This document shows, in pieces, positions 1 through 12,404 of a stretch of 64,000 nucleotides of DNA. How positions within the stretch are numbered: the stretch's first letter is position 1; the number at the start of each line of letters is the position of its first letter. This DNA comes from Oenanthe sinensis (Eukaryota; Streptophyta; Magnoliopsida; Apiales; Apiaceae), in the NCBI GenBank assembly GCA_028671895.1, contig CM053806.1, positions 18,053,001-18,117,000 of the forward strand. Reading direction: 5' to 3'. Under the pieces are notes generated by a model. That model ran no database searches and had not been told where the DNA came from. It saw only the letters and a list, made by a program, of their open reading frames with translations. The position numbers and the translations under genes were made by a program.

Positions 1-1540
1 ATCGTATGTGTCAACCATATTTTGATACTAAATTTCAGTAGATGATCAAAACATGGTATGTGATTTTTTTCATTTTAAGAATATTAGAGAGTTGTCAAAT
101 TTTACACAGTAGCCTATAAAAGACTGTCTTGTTTCTTTGTATCTTGTCCGTTGTGAGTCACATTAAGCTGTTAGAGTCATAGGATTGTTTGTTGTTGGTT
201 CCTGATATTGTAGAAGGGGGGTTGAATACAATATCTTAATTTAATCGTGGAATATTGGATTTAAAAATATTACTTTAATTTCTCGCGAAATATTAATTTT
301 AATGAAATACTGTTCAAGTAGAAGATATAAATTTTAAATTGAAAAGTATTACAAAATTAATATGATCAAAGTGAATATAATTGATTATATGTTCTAGAAT
401 GATTTCGACATGAATTGTTCAGGTTTAACAATTATATTCCAAACTAAGCACAGAAATCTGTGAATATTACAATGCATACAAATTTCTGAATTTGAATGTT
501 TGAACGATAGTGAATAGTGAAGCCCTGACCTCATATTTATAGAGGTTGGAAAAGGCTTAGTATGACCTTTATCATAATGACTTATTTTAACAATTTTAAC
601 ACTTGTATGACTTAGGAAAAGAGTGGGCATGACTTAATAAATTTGGTATGACTTATTCTAAGTTATATTCAGATTTTCCTTAATTAAAAAAATCGGTGTG
701 ACTTATTTTAATTAAATAAAATCTGCTCGATATGACTTATTTTAATTAAATAAATCGGTATGACTTATTTTAATTAAATGAAATCAGTTCGGTATGACTT
801 TCTAGAATTGAACTCGGTATGACTTTCTGTTCTTCTCTCGGTATGACTTTATATATAGATATATATTTCTCGGTATGACTTATTCTAAGTCATTCGGTAT
901 GACTTATTGTTAAGTCATTCGGAATATATATATATATATATATAAGTCATACTAATTCATTTCTTTTATAATAAATTAATTATACTTAAATTAATTAAAT
1001 AATTTATAAATTAAATTAAATTCATCTTGAATTAATTTAATTAAATAAATTAAATAATTAACTTACTTTGATTGTAGAATTAAAAATACTATAGCGATCT
1101 GTTTAAACTGCAGTCAGCTTTGAAATCTTCCCGTCTTTTCTTTGTCTTCTGTTCTTGAAATCTCTTGAGCTAAATGAAGAATAAATATTAATTTAGATGA
1201 CACACAAATGTACTGTCTGGTTCATTTGTGTCATACTATTAAATATTCTCCATTTATTAATACTTTAAGTTGAGGCCTTCTGTCATTCTTCTGCTTCACT
1301 GTCTTTGTTCTTCTTCTGGAATCTTTCTGTAGTAACCACTTGAAATCTTTTATATCTTTTGTATTCTTTAGAAGTACTACCACCTTATTCTTCACTGACG
1401 CTTGAACATATTAATGAACTTCTTCAGTGTTGAGTAGCAATCCAATCAAAATACTTCTAATACTTAGATCCCTTGTGATTAGTTGACTGTCTCTGTCTTG
1501 ATTCCTGTTTGATATCTATTATTTACCACTGTTTCTAGAT
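1..1540. other. AT-rich non-genic stretch, probably old LTR sequence
   Basis: No coding gene is visible. Around 207-230 there is a GTAGAAGGGGGGTTGAATAC segment that resembles the start of the LTR-like sequences at 24385 and 27500, so much of this stretch may be the 3' LTR of the decayed minus-strand Copia that follows (inference). The middle carries the GGTATGACTTA repeats annotated separately, and 925-945 is a short (TA)n run. Confidence 0.4.
643..912. repeat. Degenerate GGTATGACTTA repeat array
   Basis: About nine copies of a (C/T)GGTATGACTT(A/T) core recur every 20-40 nt between 643 and 912, some followed by TTTTAATTAAATAAA and others by unrelated AT-rich spacers. Spacing is irregular and spacers differ, so this is not a simple satellite or a CRISPR array. 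It looks like a motif array inside an LTR. Confidence 0.6.
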
Positions 1541-2758
1541 TGAGTTGAGTTGTCATCTAATTATGACAAATAGGCCTAGTCATATGCCTTTCATTTACTG
1601 CCATGAGTAACTTAACCTTGTCTTGAAGAGCCTTTGAGATACTTGATGATTTTGTAAGTAGTCCGAAGATGATCAATTCAAGGGGATGCCAAGAATTATG
1701 AGAATACTTAGAATGAGAAAGATATATTAAATAGGTCTAGTCATTATGAGATATAGTAAACGTCCTACAAATTATGATTTTGTTCAATATGAATCTTGGA
1801 AGGCTTTGAGGCTAGTAAACCAGTATCTTTCAACATGTCAAGAGCATATTTATTCTAGTATAGATAAATGTCAACAGTGACTTAGCAAAAAAATGCCATC
1901 AGTGGACCTTGCAACTTCAATACCAAGAAAATATTTTAGAGGTCCAAAATTTTTTACCTTAAATTTGGTGGCCAGAAAGTCAATTATATGTTAGTTAAGG
2001 GTTGTTTCAGAGCTAGTAACTAATATATCATTTACATATACTCGTACAACTACAAACTTTTGACCATTTGTGAATGTAAATAGAATATTATCTGAGTGAG
2101 ATAGAATGAAACCATACTCTTTGAGAGCTGTAGAAAACTTGAAGAAACAATATCTTGGAACTTACTTGAGACCATACAATGACTTTTTGAGTTTATAAAC
2201 CACATTATTTGGATCTATGGTACTAGTGTGATTAACAAGGGAAGAGAGATGAAAAGACCCAAGTGGCAGCCTCAGGCCCACCATTTAATTTAAATCACCA
2301 TGTAAGAATGCATTGGTGATGTATAACTGAGAAATGAGTCAATCTTGAGCAATTGTAATAGCAATGAGTAACCTGATTGTTGTCATTTTGACAATAGGTG
2401 CATAGGTTTCAGAATAGATTGAACCATAGTTTCGAGTTAACCCTTTAACTACCAATCCTGCTTTATAGCTCTCAATATTATCATCAGGTTAATACTTAAT
2501 TTTGGATAGCTATTTACAATCCACAATATGTTGATTTATGGGTTTGGGAACAATTTTTCAGGTGTGTTTGTTTTCTAGAGCATTAAACTCTAATGTCATA
2601 GCTTGTAAATAGTTATGTTGATGCTTGTTTATAACCACTTTTATGAACATATAGGAGGTGTTTGACCAGAATTAGAATAAGAAGTGATGATTTTAGTTGA
2701 GATGAATGGATCTTGATGATTTGATAAAGAATACCGGAAAAGAGTCTGATGTGTAACA
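1540..2758 (-). pseudogene. Decayed Copia pol (RT to RNase H) of an older element
   Basis: Conceptual translation of the minus strand in shifting frames gives recognisable Ty1/Copia reverse-transcriptase pieces: a KKSLYGLK-like motif near 2190, FTNGQKFVVV followed by YVNDILVTS near 2030-2070 (the catalytic YVDD changed to YVND), KNFGPLKYFLGIEVA near 1935-1975, and a GRLLYL-type motif near 1750. Further down are faint traces of the RNase H region. Frameshifts and stops are many, so it is dead. Its upstream part is cut at 2758 by the younger Copia and seems to resume after 7677 for a short distance. Confidence 0.75.
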
Positions 2759-3130
2759 AGTTGAGAGAATTATGAACACTCTCTAAACTGCAGCCAGAAC
2801 ACACTAACCGCATACCCAAGATCAAACTTAACAAGCTAGGCAGAATTATGCACAAACATACACACATACTGCTGTTTGACACTGATAAAACAGATAGATA
2901 TTTCTGAAATATTGAACTGAATTCATAAATCTTATTTGCTACAATATGCAGGGTACATTATATAGTAGGTGTAGAATATTCTAGATGATAAGGTGTAGAA
3001 TATTTTAGATGATAAGTCTGGATAGATACATAGTACTTATAATAAATGCCAATACATGAACCTATGAATGCATATGATTATCTTCTCAATAATTCTAGAA
3101 ACTTCAGGAAGTTTGCACAATATTTCAACA
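2759..3130 (-). repeat. 3' LTR of the 2759-7672 Copia
   Basis: It matches 7305-7672 along its length. Read in element orientation it begins TGTTGAAATA and ends CTCTCAACT. The TAACA target duplication fixes the edge at 2759, giving a TG...CT rather than the usual TG...CA end. Confidence 0.9.
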
Positions 3131-6100
3131 TTCCCCCTTTGTGCGAACTTCGGAGACCAGGCCAAGTTGTGTTCTAAGAAACTCGAATTTTGCCTTAGGC
3201 ACGACCTTCGTAAATATATCAGCTACCTGTTCACTTGTATCAATTTTGACGAGATCAATTTCCTCTTCCAACACTTTCTCTCGTATGAAATGATAGTGAA
3301 CTTCAATATGCTTAGTCCTTGCGTGGAATACTAGATTTGAAGCTAGTCGAATCGAACTCATATTATCACAATAAAGATCAACCGGTTCCATAGAAGAATG
3401 AATGATGTCCTTAATCAATCTTGTTAACCATACGCACTCATGTGCAACAAGTGTAGCAAGTGTAGCAGCATTATATTCTGCTTCTGTACTTGATAACGCC
3501 ACAGTAGTTTGTTTCTTGCTATACCAGGATATTGCAGCTGAACCAAGGTCGAAAGCATAGCCAGAAGTAGATCGTCTAGATGAAGGATCACCTGCCCAAT
3601 CTGCATCGGTGAATCCACTAAGTAAAATCTCAGTGCCTTGCTTATACAGCAGCCCATAATTCATTGTATGTTTAAGATAGCGAAGTATCCTATTTGCAGA
3701 ATCCAAATGAGGCCTCCTTGCCTTTTGCATAAATTGACTAACAACTCCAACCAGAAATGAAATATTTGGTCTTGTAATTGTCAAATATATTAAGCTTCCA
3801 ACCAAAGTGCGATATGTTTTTATATTCTTGAGCTCCTTTCTAACATTAGCTTTTAACTTCAAATTCTGCTCCATCGGAGTAGCTTCTGGTCTGCAGTTAA
3901 TCATCTTAAATTTCTCAAGAATCTTTTTAGCATATTGACTTTGAGAAACAAGAATACCTTCCTTGCACATTGATACCTCCAAACCCAGAAAATGTTTTAG
4001 TTCCCCGAGATTTTTCATCACAAAATGAATAGCAAGTTCATCTTTCAACTTGTTTATCTCTTGCTCATCATTACCAGTTATTATCATGTCATCGACATAT
4101 AATAACAGAAGAATGTGCACATATGAATCTTTCTTTATGAATAGACTTGCATCAACACTTGAGGACGTATAACCACAAAATGTTAAGTATTGAGCAATTT
4201 TCCCGAACCAGACCCGCGGAGCTTGTTTAAGCCCATAAATAGCTTTCTTGAGTCGACAAACGAAATCTAAAAATTTCTTTGATTTGAATCCCCAAGGTTG
4301 CTCCATATAAATTTCTCTATCAATATCTCCGTAAAGAAATGTGTTCTTTACATCTAGTTGCCAACGTTTTCATCCTTTTGAGGCTGCCACAGATAATGTA
4401 GCTTTAACAGACGTCATCTTTGCTACTGGACTGAAAGTTTTCTCATAGTCCAATCCATATTTTTGAGAGAACCCACGAGCCACAAGCCTCGCTCTATACC
4501 GATCAACACTTCCATCAAATTTACGTTTCACTTTGTAAACCCATTTGCAAGAAATCGGTTTTACTCCTTTAGGTTTCGGAACTAAATCCCATGTCTCATT
4601 TTTATAAAGTGTTGATATTTCTTCTTTCATAGCATCTTCCTAATTTGTGACCTTCGAGGTAGCAGATCACTTCTTTGACTTCCATTATTTTCTTCATGAG
4701 TTGCTTCACTTTCACTTATAGAACTATCATGAGGAATGGTTGGACTTGGAGGATTTGTTTTGTCTTGCACATCTTCATTTTCAATGTTTGATGGATGTGG
4801 AATATGTGATAATATAGGTTGTACATAATAAGATGATGTTTTGTCAAAGACAACATTTTTAGATGTCACAACTTTGAGGGTATCAGGATCCATACATCGC
4901 CAACCTTTTCTTTCAGGATCATAGCCTACAAAGACACATTTCTTTGCTTTTGCCTTCATTTTAGCACACAGTTGATCAGAAACATGGACATAGCATATAA
5001 AGCCAAATATTCTGAAATATGCGACAGAAGGTTTCTCCTTAGAGATAAGCTCGTATGGTGTTTTCATGTTGATGACTTTTGAAAGAAGTCGATTTATCAC
5101 ATGGCAAGCACAACGCATAGCCTCTGCCCATAGCTCTTGAGGAAGACTTTTCGCATGCATCCAACTTCTATTAACCTCTTGTAAATGCCTTAATTTCCGT
5201 TCAGCAACTCTGTTTTACTGTAATGTTCTTGAACATGTAAATTGTCTTCTTATTTCATGTCTTTCATAAAAATCAGCAAACTCGTTGGATGTAAATTTTC
5301 CTCTATTATCAGTTCGTAAACACCTGATTCGTCTTCGAAGCTCCCCCTCAATCTTCCTCTTGAATTGCTTGAAGATCAGGAATGTATCATATTTTTCTTT
5401 CATGAAGAACACCCATGAAAATCTTATATAATCATCAACAATAACAAGCATATAACGAAGGCCACTATAACTTGCTGCATTGCTTGTTAATAAATCAGAA
5501 TGGATCAGCTGCAACGGTTTTGTAGTTCTGATTGAAGATTTTCCAAATGGAAGACGATGTACTTTACCATATTGACAACCTTCACAAACAGCTTCATGGT
5601 GAAAACTTTTCAAGTTAGGCAGCTCGTTAACAATATTATTTTATGAAATATTCTTCAACTTCTCATAACTCACATGAGCCAAACGAGCATGCCACAAGGA
5701 GGCTTTATCTTATCGACTTGTCTTCTCTACAAATGCATCACTTGCCGATAAAACATAGAGATAATTAACCCTTTTCCCTTTCAACACTGTATCAACGTCA
5801 ATGCTTTGAACATTTTCCAAAATCTTGACATCATTTGGGCTAAATAGAATATATCTACCAGAATTTGAAAATTGAGATACTGAGATCAGATTTTTAGTCA
5901 TACTGGGAACATGATATACATCATTTAGTGTGATCTGGCCGGCGCTTGTATCCATGGTCTTCATTTTAACATGCCCTTCATTCCTTACAGGATGAACAGA
6001 GCTGCCCCTCGTCACAATTCTATGTTTCCCTTGTGTTCTCTTTGAGATAAAAGTAAAGAAATGTCGTCTGTTACATGATGAGAGCAGCCGGAGTCGATGA

Positions 6101-7181
6101 TCCAATCTTGCGAGTAATTGATGGTTGTCATACCTCCTTCCAAAGTGTCTCCATCACAAGAAGTCAGTGCATATTCTTCTGAAATATTTTCTAAACTTGT
6201 TATTTCCGTAGAAAGACATGTTTCCCAAGCATGCTTTTTGTCTTCATTTGCAGAGATGCTTGCATTTCCTTCGATAATTTTAGACCTACAAAACCTTTTT
6301 ATATGTCCAGGTTTACCACACCTGTTACATATAATTTTTTTTCTGGCCTCGTATTGTGAATTTTCAAAATTAGTCTTCTTCTGCTTAAAATTCTTTCCTG
6401 GCCAACTTCTGCATTTATTTAAATCTTTTAGTCTCCATTGCTCTACACTGCTAGAACTCTGTCCTTTCCAATAAGCTGCACCTTTTGGATTATGTGCCTT
6501 CCAACTCTTGTAATTGTAGTTGTTATGCCTTTGTTTTCTAGCGAACAATGCCTCATCATTTTCTGAAATCGAAGTTTTTGCCATCTGCATTGCTAGGGCT
6601 TCTTGATTAGTAAGAAGATTCTCTAACTCGACAATGCTAGGCTGATTTACCCATCCTTGAATGGATGGCAAGAACGGGGTGTACTCCTTCTTTACGCCAC
6701 GAATAATATATCTTCGCATTCATGCTTTCTTAATTGGCTCGTCTGGATCAAGTTCTAAAATTTCTACACATATGCTCTTTACTTTCTGAAAGTATTGAGC
6801 AATTGTCATGCTCCCTTGATTTGTATTTGCTAGTTCGTTCTTCAAAAACTGAAGTCTGGCAGTGTTCTTCTTAGTAAATAGCTTCTCTAGTATGTCTCAA
6901 ACGTCCTTTGGTGACTCCTTATCTCGTATATGATCAATAAGATCTTTGTGAATAGAGCCTCGTAATGCAAACAAAGCTTCCCCTCACTTAATCTTCCATT
7001 TTCTTCTTGATTCAGAATTTTCAGGACTTTCTGTAGGCATATCTGTATCACCTCCATCAACGATATCCCAAAGATCTTGTCCTTGGAGATAGACCTTCAT
7101 GCACATCCTCCAATACTGATAATTGTTGTTTGTAAGTTTCTCCATACAAAATTGCTTCAATACTCCACCATTGATATCCAT
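3125..7181 (-). pseudogene. Copia gag-pol polyprotein, broken
   Basis: Domains in element order on the minus strand: a gag start (7181 downwards, NNNYQYW-type motif); a CCHC zinc knuckle with CNRCGKPGHIKRFC near 6270-6320; a protease with IDSGCSHHVTDD near 6060-6120; the GAG-pre-integrase and integrase regions (CQYGKVHRLPFGKS, then HSDL and CLRTDNRGKF, 5215-5613); the integrase C-terminal part (4627-5160); the RT N-terminal part (4370-4630); and an open 393-codon RT plus RNase H stretch (3125-4306) with YVDDMIITG, DWAGD and YCDNMSS. One in-frame stop (about 5217-5219) splits integrase, and gag carries frameshifts around 6720-6990. The order protease-integrase-RT-RNase H defines Ty1/Copia. The long RT/RNase H stretch suggests recent death. 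Confidence 0.9.
3131..3140 (-). other. Polypurine tract of the Copia element
   Basis: The minus strand reads AAAGGGGGAA directly before the 3' LTR start TGTTGA, the normal place for the plus-strand primer of reverse transcription. Confidence 0.8.
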
Positions 7182-7292
7182 CTCGTGAAAAAATAGAAAC
7201 CAGTAGCAATAGCTTTTCTGCCTTGAACAAGTTTTTTTTTCCTACCTCCTTGTCGTAAGCAGCATCCACAGAACACGATAGCTGATACAACA

Positions 7293-7304
7293 GCTCTGAT
7301 ACCA
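7293..7304 (-). other. Primer-binding site (initiator Met tRNA type)
   Basis: On the minus strand the 12 nt TGGTATCAGAGC abut the 5' LTR end. This is the standard plant Copia primer-binding site complementary to the 3' end of initiator tRNA-Met. Confidence 0.85.
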
Positions 7305-7672
7305 AGTTGAGAGAATTATGAACACTCTCTAAACTACAGCTAGAACACATTAACTACAGACCCAAGTTCAAACTTAACAAGCTAGGCAGAATTATGCACA
7401 AACACACACACACTGCTGTTTGACACTGATAAAACAGATAAATATTTCTGAAATATTGAACTGAATTCATAAATCTTATTTGCTACAATTGTAGGGTACA
7501 TTATATAGTAGGTGTAGAATATTCTAGATGATAAGGTGTAGAATATCTGGATAATAAGTCTGGATAGATACATAGTACTTATAATAAATGTCAATACATG
7601 AACCTATGAATGCATATGATTATCTTCTCAATAATTCTAAAAATTTCAGGAAATTTACACAATATTTCAACA
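7305..7672 (-). repeat. 5' LTR of the 2759-7672 Copia
   Basis: Partner of 2759-3130. It ends at 7672, followed by the target duplication TAACA at 7673-7677. Confidence 0.9.
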
Positions 7673-8076
7673 TAACACTCAATTGAAAAGCAAGTGAAAG
7701 CCACTCTTCACACAGAATGGGTTTATGGTTGAAATATATGAGTCATATCTTGATAGTTAAACCGTATTTTTTTAAACTTTTGTGGTTAGGGTATATTTTG
7801 ACTCAAACTCTCATGGTGCGTATGTTAATAACCTAATATTTAATTATGTATATAATTTATGCTAAATTTTCTATTTTTAAATAAAAATATAAAACTTAAA
7901 CTTCTATCGAAAAGATAAATTAAAAAGTTAATTTATGAATTACATGTGTAAAAGTCAAACAAACGCACATTACATTTTTTTTGTCTTAAATGGGGTGGAC
8001 TTTAGCAGTGGACTTGCACTTGCATGGGGGCATACACTTGTTGATGTTTTAGGACAAAAAAAAAAGAGTAAAAAGG

Positions 8077-11000
8077 ATGAGTGGGAGAGGAAAGGTAGTA
8101 TGTGTAACAGGGGAATCAGGATATATAGCTTCATGGCTTGTCAAGTTGTTACTTGAACGTCATTACACTGTCAATGCCACTGTTCGTTCTCTCAGTTTGT
8201 ATCCTCCTCTCTCTCTCTCTCTTTCTTGATTCACGGTCACTTACTTTACTTGATTATAGCGTGCTTTGTGAAATTCAAGTCCAGAATGAGATACCCTTTT
8301 CGTGATATGTCTAGTTTAAGGCTTTATGTTTTGTGTTTCTTGCTATGCTTGATTCAAACTCAAAGGGTCTTTTATATTGCTTAGTTTAGTGTGTTTTCTG
8401 AAATTCAAGTTCAAATTGAGATGCCCATTAAGTTGTAATCTTTCTGAAAATTATGTAAAGAGCTAAGCTTTCTGAAATCAGATTGGAAGTTACTGTTATC
8501 CTGTTGAAGATTGAGTCATCTATTGTGATATGATTCTATCCGGCTACATCTCCACTACTTTTGGCCTTTTGATTTGCTTACTAATCTACCTCTTTTTTTC
8601 ATCCAATTGGCATCGTGAACAAAGTGTAGTCCTTCCCTATTTTGTGTTAAAAGTGGGATTATTTTGTGTTAAATATCAGTAAAGAATTAACTTCAGCAAA
8701 AGTTTTGTATATAATTAGACATAGCTGGTGTGTTATTCATTTTTTTAAGTTACTACTTCCAAGGGCCCGTCATTATTTTTCCCAACGATAGAAGCACCTT
8801 ACCCAGGAAAGCTGCCTTCCTCATTAGCGGGAAAGATGCTTTGATTAAAAGCTAAAATTTGTAGTTATTGCAGAAATCAGCTTTCACAACTTATGTGAAA
8901 TGCCAAAAAAAACCTTAACCTTGAACTTAACTCGTGAATATTTTAATATTTATCTTTTTGGACCTTAAACTTCTATCCTTCATCATATACTTACCAAACA
9001 CTAATCAAATTTTGCCCCACACTTTTTCCACAGCAATTTCCCCTGTAACAGTTTGGCCACAGAAATGCCAAACTGGCCCTTAGTTATATCTTATGTCTTT
9101 GGTTGATGTCACAAAAGGACAATCACCTACTTAGAAATTAGAACTGGACAATTAGTTACTTTCTAGTGTTATCTTAAGCTTAACTCATCTCAGTCATTGT
9201 ATAAGATCAGCATTCATATTTCTAAAACCCATACCACTAACCTGCTGGTTTTGTCACCAATTGTCAAATAATTAAAAAAAGTTCTGTTTAGCAGTCTGAT
9301 AGTTTGCTTGTCTCCACTTCAATAGCCAAATGCATTGGATATTATTTTGCAGACACTGCAGGAATTTATGTTCATATCCTTATATGCCCAAATAAAAAGA
9401 ATGGAATGATATATAATGCCTCATGTCTCGTACTCATGAATTGTAAGTTGCATTTTCAGCTCATTTGTGCATGACAGACTTATATTTGCACCTGACTTGT
9501 GAGGAATGGAATTTTTCTTCCTTTGCATGGCAAAATAAACTAGCCATAATGACATATACTGAGTTGCTGAATGTAAAAAGATATTTGGATAGCTTCCATA
9601 TACTGATCTATGTTTTAGGACTACTCTTATTGTCATTAGTCCTCTGCTTGTATTTCAGATGATCCATGGAAGACTGAACACCTACTTGCACTTGATGGAG
9701 CCAAGGAAAGACTTCACTTGTTCTAAGCAAATTTACTCGAGGGGGGATCTTTCGATCCTGCGGTTGACGGATGTGATTGTGTCTTTCATACTGCATCACC
9801 TGTATACCTTTCATCCGCTAACCCACAGGTTCGTGTACTTCTATCCTTTGTGTTTCCTCGTACTTCTAAGCAAAAGTAGTCTGGACAAATGTAAGGACAT
9901 ATTAGACATATAGTCGCATTGAAGAGTATGGCAATTACAGGACAAGAGTAGTATATGTAGCAGTACACTTGGTCATTAAATGGAGTATTTATAGTTTTAA
10001 CTATATTATGAAAACTTAAGGTTGTGTCCACTTGAAGATAATGGAATAAAAAATTAGGAATGAAATTTATGGAGAAAAAAAGAATGTATGGGTAAATAGT
10101 GAACAAAAATAAGAAAGTAAAAATTTTCTACGATGAAGATTGAAGGGAAGATAAGGAGGAGGAGAATGGAGCATTCCTTCCAAAATTGGTGGGATAGACT
10201 TCTAGTTTAAATTGCGAGAAAAGGAATGAAGGGAGGAATAAAAATTATAAACATTTCTCTCTAATTATCCCAAATAAGAGTCTAAATTTCATTCCATTCC
10301 ATCCAAGTAGACACAATCTATTTAGCAAAAAAAAAAAAGTAGACACAAATAAGCCTTAAGACTGCAACCATTATCTACCGAATAATTGGACCAAATTAAA
10401 TCAGTTGGTGTCTTCAATGGAACACGTGAATTTGGGTCATAACAAGTTGTGGTCTTATTTTCCTTCTTCATCATTCTCATTTACTTGTTCAATAGATCTA
10501 TTGCGGTGTAAATTTCATTGTTTGTTATAAATGTAAATGATAATAACCAAATTGTGAGCAGGACCTGCAGTTATCTTTCTTTATTTTTTTCTAATAGATG
10601 TTTCCAAATATGGAATCTATTAGTTCACTAACCTTACTTGATGATTAAAAATGTACATTTGTCCTCCGTGTTTTAATTATTTATTTATTTATTTTGCTGA
10701 GTATGGCCTCTGTGTTTTCTCTATAAAGTAATTATTCCTATTCCTTTGACTCAATTTCAGGCAGACCTGGTTGAACCTGCAGTGAAGGGAACGCTTAATG
10801 TTCTTCATTCATGCGCAAAAGTTCCATCTATTAAAAGGGTGGTGATAACATCTTTCATGGCTTCAGTTATGGTCACCGGAAAGCCTTTAACACCTGATGT
10901 TGTAATGGATGAAACTTGGTTTTCTTCTCCAGTACTTTGTGAGGAACAGAAGGTATGTGTACATCACTAAATAGAATTTTTAACTGTTAAATATGGTTTC

Positions 11001-12404
11001 ATTTCCTTGTTCGTTAACTGACTATAGCATATACTCCACTCTTTTTTAACTGCAACTCATGAGGACTTCAAAATTATAATAGCAATGCGAAATTTGTTTT
11101 CCTCAGTCTTTAACCAATAGGCTCTAGTATGTGGTACCTTGCTGTCCTCCAGAAGGCATACTTATTACATACGGACAAGGAGTCAGTAACAAAATATTGT
11201 ACTGTTAAAGATATCTATACTTGTACTAGCTTGTTTATGCCTACTCTTTTGTGGGGTAACATTATTTTGTCGTCAATGAAGCCCAATTCTTTTTATTCAA
11301 GAACTAGAACATTTGCACTGTAAGCCTCAATCTTAAGATAATGTTTTATTTGGAGTGATTTCATTTCATCTGATGTTATTCAATTTTGTCTCTCTTTATT
11401 GTAACTCCGATGTTATTCAATTTTCTCTCTCTTTATTGTAACTCCAATTTTCATCCCTTCTCTGTTTACAATCTGGTTGATTTATCATTAATAATCAGTC
11501 ATTGTTAGATGATGAATAAATTATTTTAAACAAAGGGTTAGTACACCTTGACACGAGTGTTACATACTTATATATCAGGCTTATTAAATCACAGAAATTT
11601 AACATTGCTGCTTGACACTCTGTATTTAGTTTACAAATTACAGATTATCGAAGCCTTCTATAGATGCGTATTTTTTTAAAAAAAATTATTAGATGGACTT
11701 GTATTTGGTCAACATCAAAAGTAGCAAACTGTAAGTCACTATGGTTATTTTATGTCAGTCAAACTATCAAAGTGAAAAAAAAACATGCAAAAGACTTGGT
11801 ATTTGAAGGTTGATCTGATGTTAACATGGAGATGTATAATATGCTTTTATCTCAATATAGAATGTTTCTTGTGTCTAGAAATTTGACTTCAAGACTTGTA
11901 CCTGATATTTACTCTATATTTGAAAGTATGTTTAAAAAAATTGAACCCAAGAGGATGTCGAAAGTCTCTACACTTTGTTATTAGTGTCTGCCCAAACTAG
12001 AAAGATTTAAGAGAGGAATATAAATTAGTTTCATTTTTTTTTTACGTTGGACATCCCTTGTGTATCATAAAAGCAAAGGACGTTTAAAGAGATCAATGGA
12101 GATATTTTTCGGATGCACTATAGAACCAGCTTTCATTTTAGCAAAGTGCAGTACTAGACTCTTTGCTTGATGCATTTGATACTTGCTGTAACTATATTTT
12201 ATTATACAACCTCAAGATAGTAATCATACTTTTCTGAATAATCAACCTAATGATTCGATAAATCAGTGGAGTATCTCATATATCTTATTTTATTGAGTTT
12301 CAGGTGCAAAAAAGAAAAGCCTAAGCATTGATTACCTACCTCTTGAAGTGAGCCTCAGGGATATGGTGGAAAGCTTTAAGGAAAAGAACTTTCTGATTCT
12401 CTAA
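8077..12404 (+). pseudogene. Cinnamoyl-CoA-reductase-like NAD(P) reductase, dead
   Basis: Four exons of a short-chain reductase (CCR/DFR-like extended SDR) can be read. Exon 1 is 8077-8194, starting ATG with a GESGYIASWLV nucleotide-binding motif where the usual form is GxSGYIASW. Exon 2 is 9659-9828 (TEHLLALDGAKERLHLF, then VFHTASPVY). Exon 3 is 10761-10952 (VKGTLNVL, then TSFMASV and DETWFS). The last exon is 12304-12404 (IDYLPLEVSLRDMVESFKEK, then TAA). Splice sites and phases fit across exons 1-3. Two faults kill it: TAA at 9724-9726 in exon 2, where the family has Lys, and no exon between 10952 and 12304 carrying the expected YxxxK catalytic motif and the substrate-binding half. The intact family reduces hydroxycinnamoyl-CoA or related carbonyl substrates in the cytosol; which member this was cannot be told. 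Confidence 0.85.
10020..10318. mobile_element. MITE in intron 2 of the dead reductase gene
   Basis: The left end GGTTGTGTCCACTTGAAG and the reverse complement of the right end, GATTGTGTCTACTTGGATGG, form terminal inverted repeats that stay similar for about 35 nt. The interior is AT- and purine-rich with no ORF. No clear target duplication could be read, so the superfamily is left open. Confidence 0.7.

Larger units (their letters stand above)
2759..7672 (-). mobile_element. Ty1/Copia LTR retrotransposon, 4.9 kb, inserted in an older Copia
   Basis: Two LTRs of about 370 bp (2759-3130 and 7305-7672) flank a minus-strand gag-pol region. The 5-bp direct duplication TAACA lies at 2754-2758 and 7673-7677. 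Next to the upstream LTR is a primer-binding site matching the initiator-Met tRNA type (TGGTATCAGAGC on the minus strand, 7293-7304), and next to the other LTR is a purine tract (minus strand, 3131-3140). The LTRs are close but differ by small indels and substitutions, so the insertion is not brand new. Stops and frameshifts in gag-pol make it non-autonomous now. Confidence 0.93.

Noticed and set aside
643..912. CRISPR-like array of repeats
   Set aside because: Repeat units are degenerate, spacing is irregular, and the setting is a plant LTR. No cas genes and no bacterial context.
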